Virus record (IMG/VR): IMGVR_UViG_3300024348_000001
Span: 62,001-126,000 of that record
Strand: one strand, 5' to 3'
Source: a virus
Length of the DNA stretch: 64,000 nucleotides
Below, piece by piece: positions 13,982 to 21,806 of this stretch (position 1 is its first letter; each line of letters starts with the position of its first letter). The notes beneath the pieces are model-generated. The model ran no database searches, was not told the DNA's origin, and saw only the letters and a program-made list of their open reading frames with translations. Both the position numbers and the translations under genes were made by a program.

Positions 13982-15148
13982 ATGCCTCGTAATGTAGACC
14001 ACATCGCTGACAACAACGGCGTTGAATTATACCGTCTGTCGTTGACGCATACTTTGCCAGAATTTGTCAAGAAGGCAAGTCCTGAAAGTATTTATGACGT
14101 CAAAGGCGTTGCGTCTAGCAATTATGCCGATGTGATTAGTCATCAGTTTCCGTGTCACACACCGCAATGCACGTGGTTGAGCACAGCTTTTTTCTTTGAT
14201 AAGAAAGCTGAGTTTTCTGAAAAAGATCAGAAACGCATAGAGTCTCGACTTGAAAAGTTTGCAGCACATTGGGGTATCCGTTCGGAATACAGTGCTGTTA
14301 AGTCTCGTAGTAATCAATTAGAAAAGACAGCTACTGACGTATTGCCTGATTCCAGTTATGCGTGGGTATGGGTTGATGATTCTGGATCAAAAGATCGCAG
14401 ATTGCCGTTGCGCAATGCTTTAGAAGTTAAGACAGCAGCAGATTGGTTACATCAATACCGTGATAATTTCACGTACGCTGATCGTAATCGCATGGCTGTT
14501 AAGATTCTTGAGAAGGTAGCACAGTTTGGCGCTGCCGTTGGTGACAAACTTGAGTTTCTGGAAAAGCAAGCTGGCCACGGCGTATGCAATCCAAAAGAAG
14601 TGCATGCATTGTTGCAGGACCGTATTAAGTTGGCGAACAACGACGAGCACCGCAACATTTTGCAAGCGCTGGCTGACAGCGTGCTTAATACGCCTAAGAT
14701 GGTTCTGACCAGTAATCAATTGGTGAAGTTGGCCACAGTCATCGACACGACGGACCGTGCGCTTAATTTGACTAAGGGTTACGGTTCTATTCTTCAGCGC
14801 CCAGAAGATGTAATTTTTAGCGCTACGTTTACTAAGACAGCTTCTGAATTGCATGAGCATGTATCGACAACGTCTGGCCGCATGTACAACAAACAAGACT
14901 TTGGCAAGGTTGCATTGGATGACCTTAAGTCTTTGTTTGGTGAAGATTTTGCTGACCGCGTGCGAAGTGGACTGGACGTGGACGCGGAAAAGCTGGCGGA
15001 AGAGATCTCAACTCTTCCGCGTCCTGACGCCGAAATGTTTGACTCCCTAATGTCAGAAGTAGGAGTCAAACCCGCAGTTGTTAAGACAGCAGGTGTTCAC
15101 ATGAACAAAGCTGCTGCGGCTTATTATGCTAATTTACTGACGCACTAA
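13982..15148 (+). CDS. Unknown plus-strand protein, possibly virion-associated (388 aa)
   Basis: The Shine-Dalgarno GGAGG precedes the ATG by about 9 bases, inside the start region of the divergent primase-like gene. The protein is soluble and mostly helical, with a WVDDSG...RRLPLRNALEVKTAADWLHQY segment, a region containing FLEKQAGHGVCN, and an acidic C-terminus. KTA occurs at least four times (EKTA, VKTA, TKTA, VKTA). I do not recognise a named family. It shares strand with the terminase, so a packaging or capsid role is a guess. Confidence 0.6.
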   Translation: MPRNVDHIADNNGVELYRLSLTHTLPEFVKKASPESIYDVKGVASSNYADVISHQFPCHTPQCTWLSTAFFFDKKAEFSEKDQKRIESRLEKFAAHWGIRSEYSAVKSRSNQLEKTATDVLPDSSYAWVWVDDSGSKDRRLPLRNALEVKTAADWLHQYRDNFTYADRNRMAVKILEKVAQFGAAVGDKLEFLEKQAGHGVCNPKEVHALLQDRIKLANNDEHRNILQALADSVLNTPKMVLTSNQLVKLATVIDTTDRALNLTKGYGSILQRPEDVIFSATFTKTASELHEHVSTTSGRMYNKQDFGKVALDDLKSLFGEDFADRVRSGLDVDAEKLAEEISTLPRPDAEMFDSLMSEVGVKPAVVKTAGVHMNKAAAAYYANLLTH

Positions 15149-15395
15149 GCCGTTCTAGAAACCTTGAACGATTTTGATCGCGCTCTTCTGCGGATCCCGG
15201 CGGTGGCAACTTAAACAAGCGTGCAACTTGAATCATCACAAGCACGTAATTACCTTCGTCTTGTTCTAGCCATTTTGTGGCATTACGACTTGGATAAATG
15301 CTTATTTTGTTTGCGCCGTCTATTGTTGTCAAAACGGCTTTGAATTTAAGGCCGTTAAACTTAAACCACTTTTCGTGCTTGATACGTTCTTGCAT
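15129..15395 (-). CDS. Unknown small protein (88 aa)
   Basis: Basic, strand-rich N-terminus, then an acidic and Arg-rich C-terminus. Its last codons overlap the end of the convergent plus-strand gene by 20 bases. The start codon touches the next upstream gene's stop (one-base overlap). No family is recognised. Confidence 0.5.
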   Translation of the reverse strand: MQERIKHEKWFKFNGLKFKAVLTTIDGANKISIYPSRNATKWLEQDEGNYVLVMIQVARLFKLPPPGSAEERDQNRSRFLERLSASVN

Positions 15396-15679
15396 TATGT
15401 TGCCTCCAGTACGTAATTAGTCACTAGCCAATCAACCTCAGCTTTTACCGCAGCATGATACGAATCAAACACGACGGGCAGACAGAAGTAATGTTCTGTT
15501 CTGCCCGTAATCTTAAACAACGGCTCAAAGTCTACCGAAAATTTACCGGCGCAATCGCCGGTTTCAATTACTTCTACTCTGGATGCACGGGCAGGCATCT
15601 CATGCCTGTGGCGATATGTTGTCGCCTGATCCACTACCTGCCGGATTGATCCGTCCGGGAGGTATCTCTTGACTGTCAT
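15395..15679 (-). CDS. Unknown protein (94 aa)
   Basis: Small alpha/beta protein with a Tyr/Arg/His-rich beginning, a central FSVDFEPLF strand and a Trp-containing C-terminal helix. No family is recognised. Its first 27 codons overlap the end of the neighbouring zinc protein gene. Confidence 0.5.
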   Translation of the reverse strand: MTVKRYLPDGSIRQVVDQATTYRHRHEMPARASRVEVIETGDCAGKFSVDFEPLFKITGRTEHYFCLPVVFDSYHAAVKAEVDWLVTNYVLEAT

Positions 15680-15845
15680 TGGTGCTTAGTCCTTCCCATG
15701 TCTCTGCTGGCCATTCTTTGTCGATCATGTACCGCCACTGCATTTCTTGATCGAAGCATTTACGGCAGACAGCGATAACCCACGTAGGCGTCAGTCGCAG
15801 GTTACGGCGCTCGACTGTATCGTTGCAACTGTCACACGTTCTCAT
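15600..15845 (-). CDS. Zinc-ribbon protein (81 aa)
   Basis: The start at 15845 (MRTCDSCN) is chosen for the GGAGA Shine-Dalgarno. CDSC near the N-terminus and CRKC about 25 residues later form a ribbon. The C-terminal Ser/Gly-rich tail runs 80 bases into the next gene and may be disordered. Likely a small binding protein. Confidence 0.55.
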   Translation of the reverse strand: MRTCDSCNDTVERRNLRLTPTWVIAVCRKCFDQEMQWRYMIDKEWPAETWEGLSTNDSQEIPPGRINPAGSGSGDNISPQA

Positions 15846-16077
15846 GTTCAGTTCTCCGCCATGCAATCGAACTAGGCGTCTCTCTGATCATCCATTCGTA
15901 CCCAGAGCCAACTTCCAGCATCGTGATGTGCGCGATGCTTTCCAGCTCGGTTCGATACTCACTAGGATCAGCGTGCTTTACCATATCTTTTGCTTTTTCA
16001 AGCGCTTCGTAACGGTTGTCCGCAAGCACGTCTAGCGTGTGCGTTTGAATTGACGTGATCTTAACTTGGTATTTCAT
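15832..16077 (-). CDS. Unknown small protein (81 aa)
   Basis: A beta strand (KYQVKITSIQTHTLDV) is followed by a helix (NRYEALEKAKDMVKHA), then a C-terminal His/Glu-rich tail. The fold resembles a small ferredoxin-like unit, but no family is recognised. It overlaps the stop of the upstream gene by four bases. Confidence 0.55.
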   Translation of the reverse strand: MKYQVKITSIQTHTLDVLADNRYEALEKAKDMVKHADPSEYRTELESIAHITMLEVGSGYEWMIRETPSSIAWRRTEHENV

Positions 16078-16259
16078 CCTAACTGCTCCTTTGCGGCTTC
16101 GGCCATCTGTGTAAGTTGATCGAGAGCGGCTTCAAACTTATCGTCATTGCTACCTGCCAATTGCACCGCTTTGTCCAGTGCCAGTGGGTATTGCAGGTTC
16201 AGTTCGGTCAGCACCTTCACACAAAGTACCAATGCCGCTGCTTCTGGTCGTGAATACAT
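16074..16259 (-). CDS. Unknown helical protein (61 aa)
   Basis: Entirely helical, with alternating hydrophobic residues and acidic ends, likely a small dimer. It has a GGGAG Shine-Dalgarno and a TAAGTACTTA palindrome upstream. No family is recognised. Confidence 0.5.
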   Translation of the reverse strand: MYSRPEAAALVLCVKVLTELNLQYPLALDKAVQLAGSNDDKFEAALDQLTQMAEAAKEQLG

Positions 16260-16272
16260 GACTGTCTCCCTA

Positions 16273-16282
16273 TAAGTACTTA
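16273..16282. repeat. TAAGTACTTA palindrome upstream of the gene at 16259
   Basis: Perfect 10-bp palindrome located 13 bases before the start codon, directly 5' of the Shine-Dalgarno. Same element as at 762-771, 16697-16706 and 27166-27175. Confidence 0.6.
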
Positions 16283-16480
16283 TTTATTGTAATTTGCCTT
16301 GATGTAATCCATCAGTAACGTCTCAAGCCAATGCACTTCTTCCAATGCTTCTATGACCGACGACGTCCAATCCACGCTTTGGACTGCGTTTCTGTCGTTG
16401 GCCATTTTCTTTAGGTCTTTTTCGGTAAATGCCGTTTCGGCAATTTGCTTTAAATCAATCTCTACAAATTGCTCGGCCAT
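16280..16480 (-). CDS. Unknown small helical protein (66 aa)
   Basis: The start at 16480 overlaps the preceding stop (TAATG), and this is preferred over an upstream start in the frame. The protein is acidic and helical with a Trp-rich C-terminal half. No family is recognised. Confidence 0.5.
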   Translation of the reverse strand: MAEQFVEIDLKQIAETAFTEKDLKKMANDRNAVQSVDWTSSVIEALEEVHWLETLLMDYIKANYNK

Positions 16481-16683
16481 TAGCGTCCTCCGTCGGCGAT
16501 ACAAATTATGATTGTCGAATGAACGCTAAAGTCGGCGCACGCTAACTTATCGCCTACTTTTGCGTTTTTTACCCACGCTTGGACAGTTACTTTGTCGCCG
16601 CCAAAGTGTTTTAAGACATGAGACGTATTTACCGTTGCAACGGCGTCTCGTCCAGACATGTCTTTCAACAAAAACATCTTCAC
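16480..16683 (-). CDS. Unknown small beta-rich protein (67 aa)
   Basis: A compact strand-rich domain with SGRDAVATVNTS and KVTVQAWVKNAKVGD segments. It ends ICIADGGR. A TAAGTACTTA palindrome and AAGGAG Shine-Dalgarno precede the start. No family is recognised. Confidence 0.5.
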   Translation of the reverse strand: MKMFLLKDMSGRDAVATVNTSHVLKHFGGDKVTVQAWVKNAKVGDKLACADFSVHSTIIICIADGGR

Positions 16684-16696
16684 GGTGATCTCCTTA

Positions 16697-16706
16697 TAAG
16701 TACTTA
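16697..16706. repeat. TAAGTACTTA palindrome upstream of the gene at 16683
   Basis: Perfect 10-bp palindrome, 13 bases before the start codon and adjacent to the Shine-Dalgarno. Confidence 0.6.
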
Positions 16707-16711
16707 TGCGT

Positions 16712-16933
16712 TCAGTTCTTAGCTCGCCATCTATCGAGTAATCGCTGCGCGCGTTCTGTCAACGCTGCGTGTTTAACCGCAGGCAATCTGCTGTTTTCCC
16801 ACGCTCCTAGTTCTTCTTCTGACGCTTCTTTGTATCGATCACTGTCGTGGATAGTTACGTACCCATCTACGGCATCTACGTTAGCAGGAGCGAATGATCC
16901 AAAATTGCTAATGTGGTAAGTCCTTGTTTTCAT
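16712..16933 (-). CDS. Unknown small protein (73 aa)
   Basis: A short N-terminal beta region (YHISNFGSFAPANVDAVDGYVTIHD) is followed by an acidic helix and a basic C-terminal helix. No family is recognised. It has a GCAGGC Shine-Dalgarno-like sequence and a hairpin 18 bases upstream. Confidence 0.5.
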   Translation of the reverse strand: MKTRTYHISNFGSFAPANVDAVDGYVTIHDSDRYKEASEEELGAWENSRLPAVKHAALTERAQRLLDRWRAKN

Positions 16934-16950
16934 ATGCCTGCCTACGAAAA

Positions 16951-16975
16951 GGCCCGGGGTAGTGTGCCCCGGGCC
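16951..16975 (-). terminator. Strong GC-rich terminator hairpin
   Basis: GGCCCGGGG (16951-16959) and CCCCGGGCC (16967-16975) form a perfect 9-bp stem with a seven-base loop. On the minus strand TTTTC follows, making an intrinsic terminator for the upstream acidic-protein unit. Confidence 0.7.
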
Positions 16976-17191
16976 GTGTAACTCTCACACCAGAGTTTAT
17001 TTAAACGCAAATAAGAAACGGTTGTTGTCAGAGCATCAAGACCGGTTCCTGTCTCGATTGTGTTGGTATGTCTGTCTAGCCGTTAGGATTGCCAGCGTTA
17101 AACAACAGACATCGTAGTGACGTTATGACTCGTCCGCTCTGACAGCGGGTAGAATAAAACAAGACCCCGCCCAACCAGTACGCAAAGTGTA
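16976..17191. other. 216-base intergenic stretch, nothing recognised
   Basis: No open frame with a convincing Shine-Dalgarno was found on either strand. I looked for a tRNA T-loop and saw none. It probably contains leader or control sequence for the gene at 16933. Confidence 0.4.
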
Positions 17192-17332
17192 TCAGAATTC
17201 GTTACGTTCGTCTATTAGGCGATCAATCGATTCGTCGTATAAGGCTTCGTCTTCTTGTTCCAATTCGTCCATTTCTTCTTCCGAATATTCTAGATAATCA
17301 TCGGGTGGATCAATCGGCTGCTCAGGTCCCAT
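17192..17332 (-). CDS. Very acidic small protein (46 aa)
   Basis: ATG at 17332 and TGA at 17194-17192, with a GGGAGG Shine-Dalgarno. Almost every third residue is Asp or Glu, with few basic residues, so it should be highly negatively charged and could mimic DNA. That role is a guess. It overlaps the end of the upstream gene by 11 bases. Confidence 0.5.
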   Translation of the reverse strand: MGPEQPIDPPDDYLEYSEEEMDELEQEDEALYDESIDRLIDERNEF

Positions 17333-17576
17333 GGCATTCCTCCCATCGAGCAATTGTGGTTAAGTTAATAGGCCGGCGTTTGACGACACCGGCCTTTGGT
17401 GGTATTGCGCAGTATTGGTGCTTAGATACCTTGAGTTGCAGTTCTGACAATAGCCGTTGCGCGTCGTTCAAATACTCGTCAATCAACACGGGGCCAAAGT
17501 AATCGTCATCTCCGTGAAACAAATCGATTACTTTGTCTACGCACCTCCGGATCTCTTGCAGTTCTTCGGAAGTCAT
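17322..17576 (-). CDS. Unknown protein (84 aa as read)
   Basis: The first 50 residues form helices with FHGDDDYFGP and LLSELQLKV segments. Around residues 60-70 the gene contains a perfect hairpin (AGGCCGG...CCGGCCT), and the following codons resemble a leader region, so the true end may be earlier. No family is recognised. Confidence 0.45.
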   Translation of the reverse strand: MTSEELQEIRRCVDKVIDLFHGDDDYFGPVLIDEYLNDAQRLLSELQLKVSKHQYCAIPPKAGVVKRRPINLTTIARWEECHGT

Positions 17577-17586
17577 ATCACCCCCG

Positions 17587-18864
17587 TCAATCTTTTTCCC
17601 ACAACTTGATAGCGTCCAGATTCACAGCACGCCTTACTTTCTTCACGTCATCGGCCTGTTCAAGCAACGTTTCCACGCTGCTGGTCAGTGCCGTAGCCAA
17701 AGACTTACGGAAACTCTTGCTTTGCTTGATCTCGTGAGCGATCTCTTCGCTACGCCCACCGACACGACTAAACTGTGCCCGGATTTGATCCAAGGCAGCA
17801 TCCATCTGAACGCCTTGCGCACCCAACATGGATCGGATGTGACCGAAGCCATTCAGCTTTTCCATGATGTGCTGGATGGTCGAAGTGGTGATACGCTTGC
17901 GCTCTTCCGTTTCGACAGGACAGAACCGTGTCTTGAACGTTTCTGTGGGCATCGTCAAGACTTCGGTAACTTTCTTGTCGCCATCCACGGCGTACTTCAA
18001 CTCGACCGTGATGTTGTCTCCGCTAACAGTCTGCCGCACGACTTCGGCGTTAGTGAAGCGGACAATTTCAGTATCCATCTCGTGTGGATGGACTCGTGTT
18101 CGTTGCACCAATTGATTGGCCAACGTTTCAAAAGCCGTCTGCAACTCCGACGTGATATAGTCGGTGGCAGTCTGGATTGTACGGTCAATTTCCGAAGCGA
18201 CACGGGAGCACTCCCGTTGGTAGATTGCGGCTGGTAATCGTACGGATGGCTTGTACGCCGTGTAGACAGGATCGCTTACAGTGATGACCTGCCGCAAGTT
18301 ATCTGGGTAGTCACGGAGGTTGAACTGATCTCCAAGGCGTTGACGGTCAAGATCTAGAATGGAATCCCAGACTGTACCGTCAACATCAGTATACGGAACA
18401 TTAAGATGCTCCGTCACCCGATCTGCCGCTGAGTACAGTTGGTCTCGTCGCAAGAAGAAACCGCGCTCGAACTCTTCCATGTCTTCGACGCGGATCAGCC
18501 TGACGCCGCCTTCGATGGTGGTGTCGTTAGCTGCATTAGCCTTTACGATTGTGAAAGCATCTCGCCATGCGTGGATATTACGCCGACAGGTGCTCAATTC
18601 ACTCAGCAAAGGATGTCCTGACGTGAGCAACTTTTTGCTGACACCGAAACCTTTGCTTTCCCCGGACACTACCGAGACCATCTGGAATTTAGTCTTGGCA
18701 TCGACCTGTTTCGATTGAGAAAACCAAGAACATGCGTACGTAACTTCCTGACAGTTCAAAGCAATATTAGTAATCGTGGCTGCGTGCTGGTTTGGACTAA
18801 TCGTTGGCTTGGTCTCATCGAAATTGAAACTCATCTGCTCGGATCCTGTTGTGATAGTGCTCAT
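17587..18864 (-). CDS. Unknown partner of the AAA+ ATPase cluster (425 aa)
   Basis: The start ATG at 18864 has a GGAGAAA Shine-Dalgarno. The middle contains a KGFGVSKKLLTSGHPLLSEL segment reminiscent of DUF3150, a family often found beside MoxR/AAA+ ATPases, then an acidic and helical region. The C-terminus forms a long helix (EIKQSKSFRKSLATALTSSVETLLEQ). Likely cytoplasmic and part of an ATPase-centred complex; this is inferred from neighbours rather than proven. Confidence 0.55.
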   Translation of the reverse strand: MSTITTGSEQMSFNFDETKPTISPNQHAATITNIALNCQEVTYACSWFSQSKQVDAKTKFQMVSVVSGESKGFGVSKKLLTSGHPLLSELSTCRRNIHAWRDAFTIVKANAANDTTIEGGVRLIRVEDMEEFERGFFLRRDQLYSAADRVTEHLNVPYTDVDGTVWDSILDLDRQRLGDQFNLRDYPDNLRQVITVSDPVYTAYKPSVRLPAAIYQRECSRVASEIDRTIQTATDYITSELQTAFETLANQLVQRTRVHPHEMDTEIVRFTNAEVVRQTVSGDNITVELKYAVDGDKKVTEVLTMPTETFKTRFCPVETEERKRITTSTIQHIMEKLNGFGHIRSMLGAQGVQMDAALDQIRAQFSRVGGRSEEIAHEIKQSKSFRKSLATALTSSVETLLEQADDVKKVRRAVNLDAIKLWEKD

Positions 18865-18881
18865 ACGTTTCTTTCTCCAGT

Positions 18882-19148
18882 TCAAACTTCTTCGGTAACA
18901 AACGACACTGCCTGATCAAGAGCTGCGCGCGCTTGATCTGTGGCTTCGTTATCATCTTCTCTGTACGTAGCCCACATGACTTTGAGGGCTTCTAACAAGA
19001 CAGGTGCTGCTGCAATTAATCGGGCATTGTCAAAGGCTTCCAAAGGATGATTGACAATGTGGGCCACTGCTTCCCCTTCGGGATCATTTACCGGACCAAC
19101 GGCTAGTACGAATCCGTCCTTGAAACTCCACGGACCGGGCGTATGCAT
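18882..19148 (-). CDS. HTPGPW-type phage protein (88 aa)
   Basis: The start at 19148 has GGAGG upstream. The N-terminal HTPGPW, then NARLIAAAPVLLEALK and a C-terminal ARAALDQA helix, is a frequent small phage protein of unknown function. The length is typical. Confidence 0.7.
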   Translation of the reverse strand: MHTPGPWSFKDGFVLAVGPVNDPEGEAVAHIVNHPLEAFDNARLIAAAPVLLEALKVMWATYREDDNEATDQARAALDQAVSFVTEEV

Positions 19149-19163
19149 AAGAACCTCCGCAAA

Positions 19164-19193
19164 GTGGGCCGGGCAAAGTTTATCCCGGCCCAC
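19164..19193 (-). terminator. Hairpin before the HTPGPW gene
   Basis: GTGGGCCGGG (19164-19173) and CCCGGCCCAC (19184-19193) form a perfect 10-bp stem with a ten-base loop. It separates the AAA+ ATPase from the next gene. The U tract is weak. Confidence 0.65.
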
Positions 19194-19204
19194 TACGAGT
19201 ACTG

Positions 19205-20974
19205 TTATTCACCACGAAGCCGACGACGCCCTGTAATAGGCGGTGTCGTGGTTTCCGTTGTCGCTGTGGCAGCTACCTTGAACAGCTTGCCAGTTGAAGC
19301 ATCTAAAGCGCATTCCGAAGCCCATTTATCGAGCTTGCCAATTTGCTTTGCCGCAGACACAGCAACAGGACGGATACGCTGCTGAGTCTCGGACAAAGGC
19401 TCGGCCAACCTGCAAGCCAGACGACACGCTGAACGGATCTCGGCAGGAGTCCATCCCTCGTCGTTCACGATGTAGCCTTGCACAGCACGACCTAGAACAT
19501 CATCAAGCGCCGTGATTTGTGCAATGTATCCGTCACGCCCAGCTTTATCTTTAACCAACAACGACATTGCAATCCTTTGAGCAAAAGCCCCAATATCCTT
19601 TCGTTTGGCTTTGTACTCCTCGATGATTCCGTCCACATCTGCTTCAAACTTGCGGGCGTTTGGCACTCCGGCGATCGTCGCAGGGAAGAAGCGCTTGAGG
19701 TAAATGTTCCATACCTCAGCCCGTTGCTTATCGTCAGGAAGTCGAACATAGAAAATAGCATCGACACGTTCGGCACGAGTAAACGCCTCGTGCATGTTAC
19801 TGATGTCATTCTCGGTGAACACCCAGAAGATTGACTCTTTGATGTCATTCATCTGGGTCAAGAACGTACCCAACATGCGGCTGCCGACACCGCCGTCACG
19901 GTCACCACCTGCGGCTGGCATGACCTTGGACACCTCGTCGATGATCACGACGCACGGGGACATAGCTTTGCACACCTGAAAGAACTTACGAGTGTTCTTC
20001 TCGGTCTCGCCCACCAAACCACCCATCAAGTTGCCGGGATTAGCCAGCAACGTAGGAATGCCAAACTCGTTGCCCGTTGTCTGGGCGATCAGAGACTTAC
20101 CAGTACCGGGAGGACCAACCAGCACAATACCCTTAGCTCGGGCATCTTTATCAATTGCGTCCATGGGGTTAGGCGCCAGCAACTTGCGCAGGAAACCCTT
20201 GACGCCTTCATTACCACCGACATCGGCATACTTGAGACGCGTGTCCAGCAACTCGACCAGACCGTCCTGATTGAGAATCTTGGCTTTGTACTGCCAGACA
20301 CTTTCAGGCGGCACTTCCTTGTGCTCTACATAAGCCGCAGCGAATACTCCTTCGGCCTGTAGCCGCGTCATGCCCAACGCAGCCTTGATGGCCTTGGTGA
20401 CCCGTTCTGGATCAACTGTAGTCAACACCCCTACAGTGTTGTCGTAGATCTCCTTCAATTCGGCTTCGTCGGGCAACTGGTGATTAACGGCGTGGAATAA
20501 AGGAGCCACCTCCTCAGGGAGTTTGGTCCCCGGAGGACTAACAACCACAATGGCTTTTTGGAACTCCTTGCCGATTGGGCAGAAGTTCTGAATGGCGGCA
20601 GACAAGCGATGGCGCTCGGCAGTCAGAGACAGGTGACCATTCTTCAATACCAGAATCGAAGGCAAGAGAGGTTGCTCTGCGCCTTCCTCTGTGCTGGTGT
20701 TGAACTTATCGTAAAGTGGCCCGTCCTTGACCATGCCATTGATCAAGTCCACGGGTGATTCTTGTCCACCGCGATTGAGCATCACCGCAGCGTCATCGCC
20801 TTCAGTCTTTTTGCCGTGGAGGCCCTTGTGGGCGTCCCAGATCATAAGATTCCATTGTCGCTTACGGCAGACATTGGTAATCGCAGCGATTGCGTCCTCG
20901 ATCTCGTCCGTATGGACGAAGATTGCGGGCTGACAGGCGTAAATGGCGGTCTTGAATTCGTTGGTCAGGCTCAT
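19205..20974 (-). CDS. Ycf46-like AAA+ ATPase (589 aa)
   Basis: The start at 20974 (MSLTNEF) has GGAGAG upstream. The N-terminal third matches the Ycf46 pattern, with QPAIFVHTDEIEDAIAAI and WNLMIWDAHKGL. The AAA+ module has GPPGTGKS at about residues 287-294, IIDEVSKV (D346, E347), and arginine-finger-type AFTRAERVD. Ycf46/SpoVK-like proteins are found in cyanobacteria, plastids and phages, where their substrates are not well known. In this window it sits with DUF2997-like and DUF1257-like genes, the usual cluster. Cytoplasmic. Confidence 0.8.
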   Translation of the reverse strand: MSLTNEFKTAIYACQPAIFVHTDEIEDAIAAITNVCRKRQWNLMIWDAHKGLHGKKTEGDDAAVMLNRGGQESPVDLINGMVKDGPLYDKFNTSTEEGAEQPLLPSILVLKNGHLSLTAERHRLSAAIQNFCPIGKEFQKAIVVVSPPGTKLPEEVAPLFHAVNHQLPDEAELKEIYDNTVGVLTTVDPERVTKAIKAALGMTRLQAEGVFAAAYVEHKEVPPESVWQYKAKILNQDGLVELLDTRLKYADVGGNEGVKGFLRKLLAPNPMDAIDKDARAKGIVLVGPPGTGKSLIAQTTGNEFGIPTLLANPGNLMGGLVGETEKNTRKFFQVCKAMSPCVVIIDEVSKVMPAAGGDRDGGVGSRMLGTFLTQMNDIKESIFWVFTENDISNMHEAFTRAERVDAIFYVRLPDDKQRAEVWNIYLKRFFPATIAGVPNARKFEADVDGIIEEYKAKRKDIGAFAQRIAMSLLVKDKAGRDGYIAQITALDDVLGRAVQGYIVNDEGWTPAEIRSACRLACRLAEPLSETQQRIRPVAVSAAKQIGKLDKWASECALDASTGKLFKVAATATTETTTPPITGRRRLRGE

Positions 20975-20992
20975 GCTTCTCTCCAAAAGAAA

Positions 20993-21016
20993 GGGTCCCT
21001 GCAAAAACAGGGACCC
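20993..21016 (-). terminator. Terminator upstream of the AAA+ ATPase
   Basis: GGGTCCCTG (20993-21001) and CAGGGACCC (21008-21016) form a perfect 9-bp stem with a six-base loop. On the minus strand TTTCTTTT follows, so it is a good intrinsic terminator, placed right before the ATPase's Shine-Dalgarno. Confidence 0.75.
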
Positions 21017-21047
21017 GTGACGTGTAACTAATTCCTACTAATCGAAC

Positions 21048-21245
21048 TTATATCTGCTGCTGATTCTCTACTCTTTTCTCGAGGAAGCTTGGCTCGACGG
21101 CCTCTGCCGTGTCGTGGCCGTCAAGTGCACCTTGACGCCGCAGATACGGAGCCATGGCCTTGCGGCAAAGATTGCCGCCAAAGCCTTGCGCTTCTTTACT
21201 GATTGAACCGTCGATACCGTACTTTGTTACAATTACCGGTTCCAT
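21048..21245 (-). CDS. DUF2997-like protein (65 aa)
   Basis: The pattern VIVTKYGIDGSISKEAQGFGGNLCRKAM corresponds to DUF2997 (a short beta unit with E-x-x-GFxGxxC followed by a helix). In other genomes this family lies next to Ycf46/DUF1257 genes, as here. The conserved Cys is present. Function unknown. The C-terminal tail beyond residue 40 is not family-typical. Confidence 0.55.
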   Translation of the reverse strand: MEPVIVTKYGIDGSISKEAQGFGGNLCRKAMAPYLRRQGALDGHDTAEAVEPSFLEKRVENQQQI

Positions 21246-21254
21246 TGTCTCTCC

Positions 21255-21752
21255 TTAGCTGAGTCTTGCTTCCGCAGGTTTGGTATGCGACACATAGCTG
21301 CCGTCCGGTTGGCGAATAAACTCAATTTCATCGCCCAGTTGTTGTGCCGCAATAGCATCGGACGCCATGCGGTAGTGCATCTGCAATAGCGGCGCAATTG
21401 TTTTCTCATCGCGCCCGTCTTTGCTCTGACTAAACACCGGGTGGCCGATTACATCGTGCAAGCCAAACCCGTTTTTCCACTCATCGTACTTAATCAAGTA
21501 CGACCCTGCGTTTTCCGGGTCGGGCACGATGCCGACCTCGTACGGATCAAGCCCGTGTTTTTCTTTGATAAGCCGGGCTTGTTCTGCTGAACAAGACAAT
21601 ACCATGACCGCATCATTGCAATCGTGGTGTGCTCGATACGTTGCACGGTCATGAACGGTCATTCCCATTAATCGCGCGGCCATTCTTACCGCATTCAAAT
21701 CCGTAATGAGTGGCCGCCCTTTGATACTCTTACCAGTTACCATGAACGACAT
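21255..21752 (-). CDS. DUF1257-like (Ycf35-type) protein (165 aa)
   Basis: Visible features are PLITDLNAVRMAARLMG, then YEVGIV, YLIKYDEWKNGFGL and a hydrophobic/acidic C-terminus. They parallel the DUF1257 arrangement (DLdaL..Aa..lG; YdIG; Y.l..D.W..g). This family is the partner of Ycf46 and DUF2997. The start has a GGAGG Shine-Dalgarno. The match is by pattern, so moderate confidence only. Confidence 0.5.
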   Translation of the reverse strand: MSFMVTGKSIKGRPLITDLNAVRMAARLMGMTVHDRATYRAHHDCNDAVMVLSCSAEQARLIKEKHGLDPYEVGIVPDPENAGSYLIKYDEWKNGFGLHDVIGHPVFSQSKDGRDEKTIAPLLQMHYRMASDAIAAQQLGDEIEFIRQPDGSYVSHTKPAEARLS

Positions 21753-21806
21753 ACAATCCTCCAGCCTTGATTAGGCAATGTTTATTCGTTGTGCCGGGGT
21801 TAAAAT

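Noticed and set aside
16976-17191. Possible tRNA in the gap
   Set aside because: No T-loop (GTTCGA-like) nor cloverleaf stems were seen; the GC hairpin just before is a terminator.
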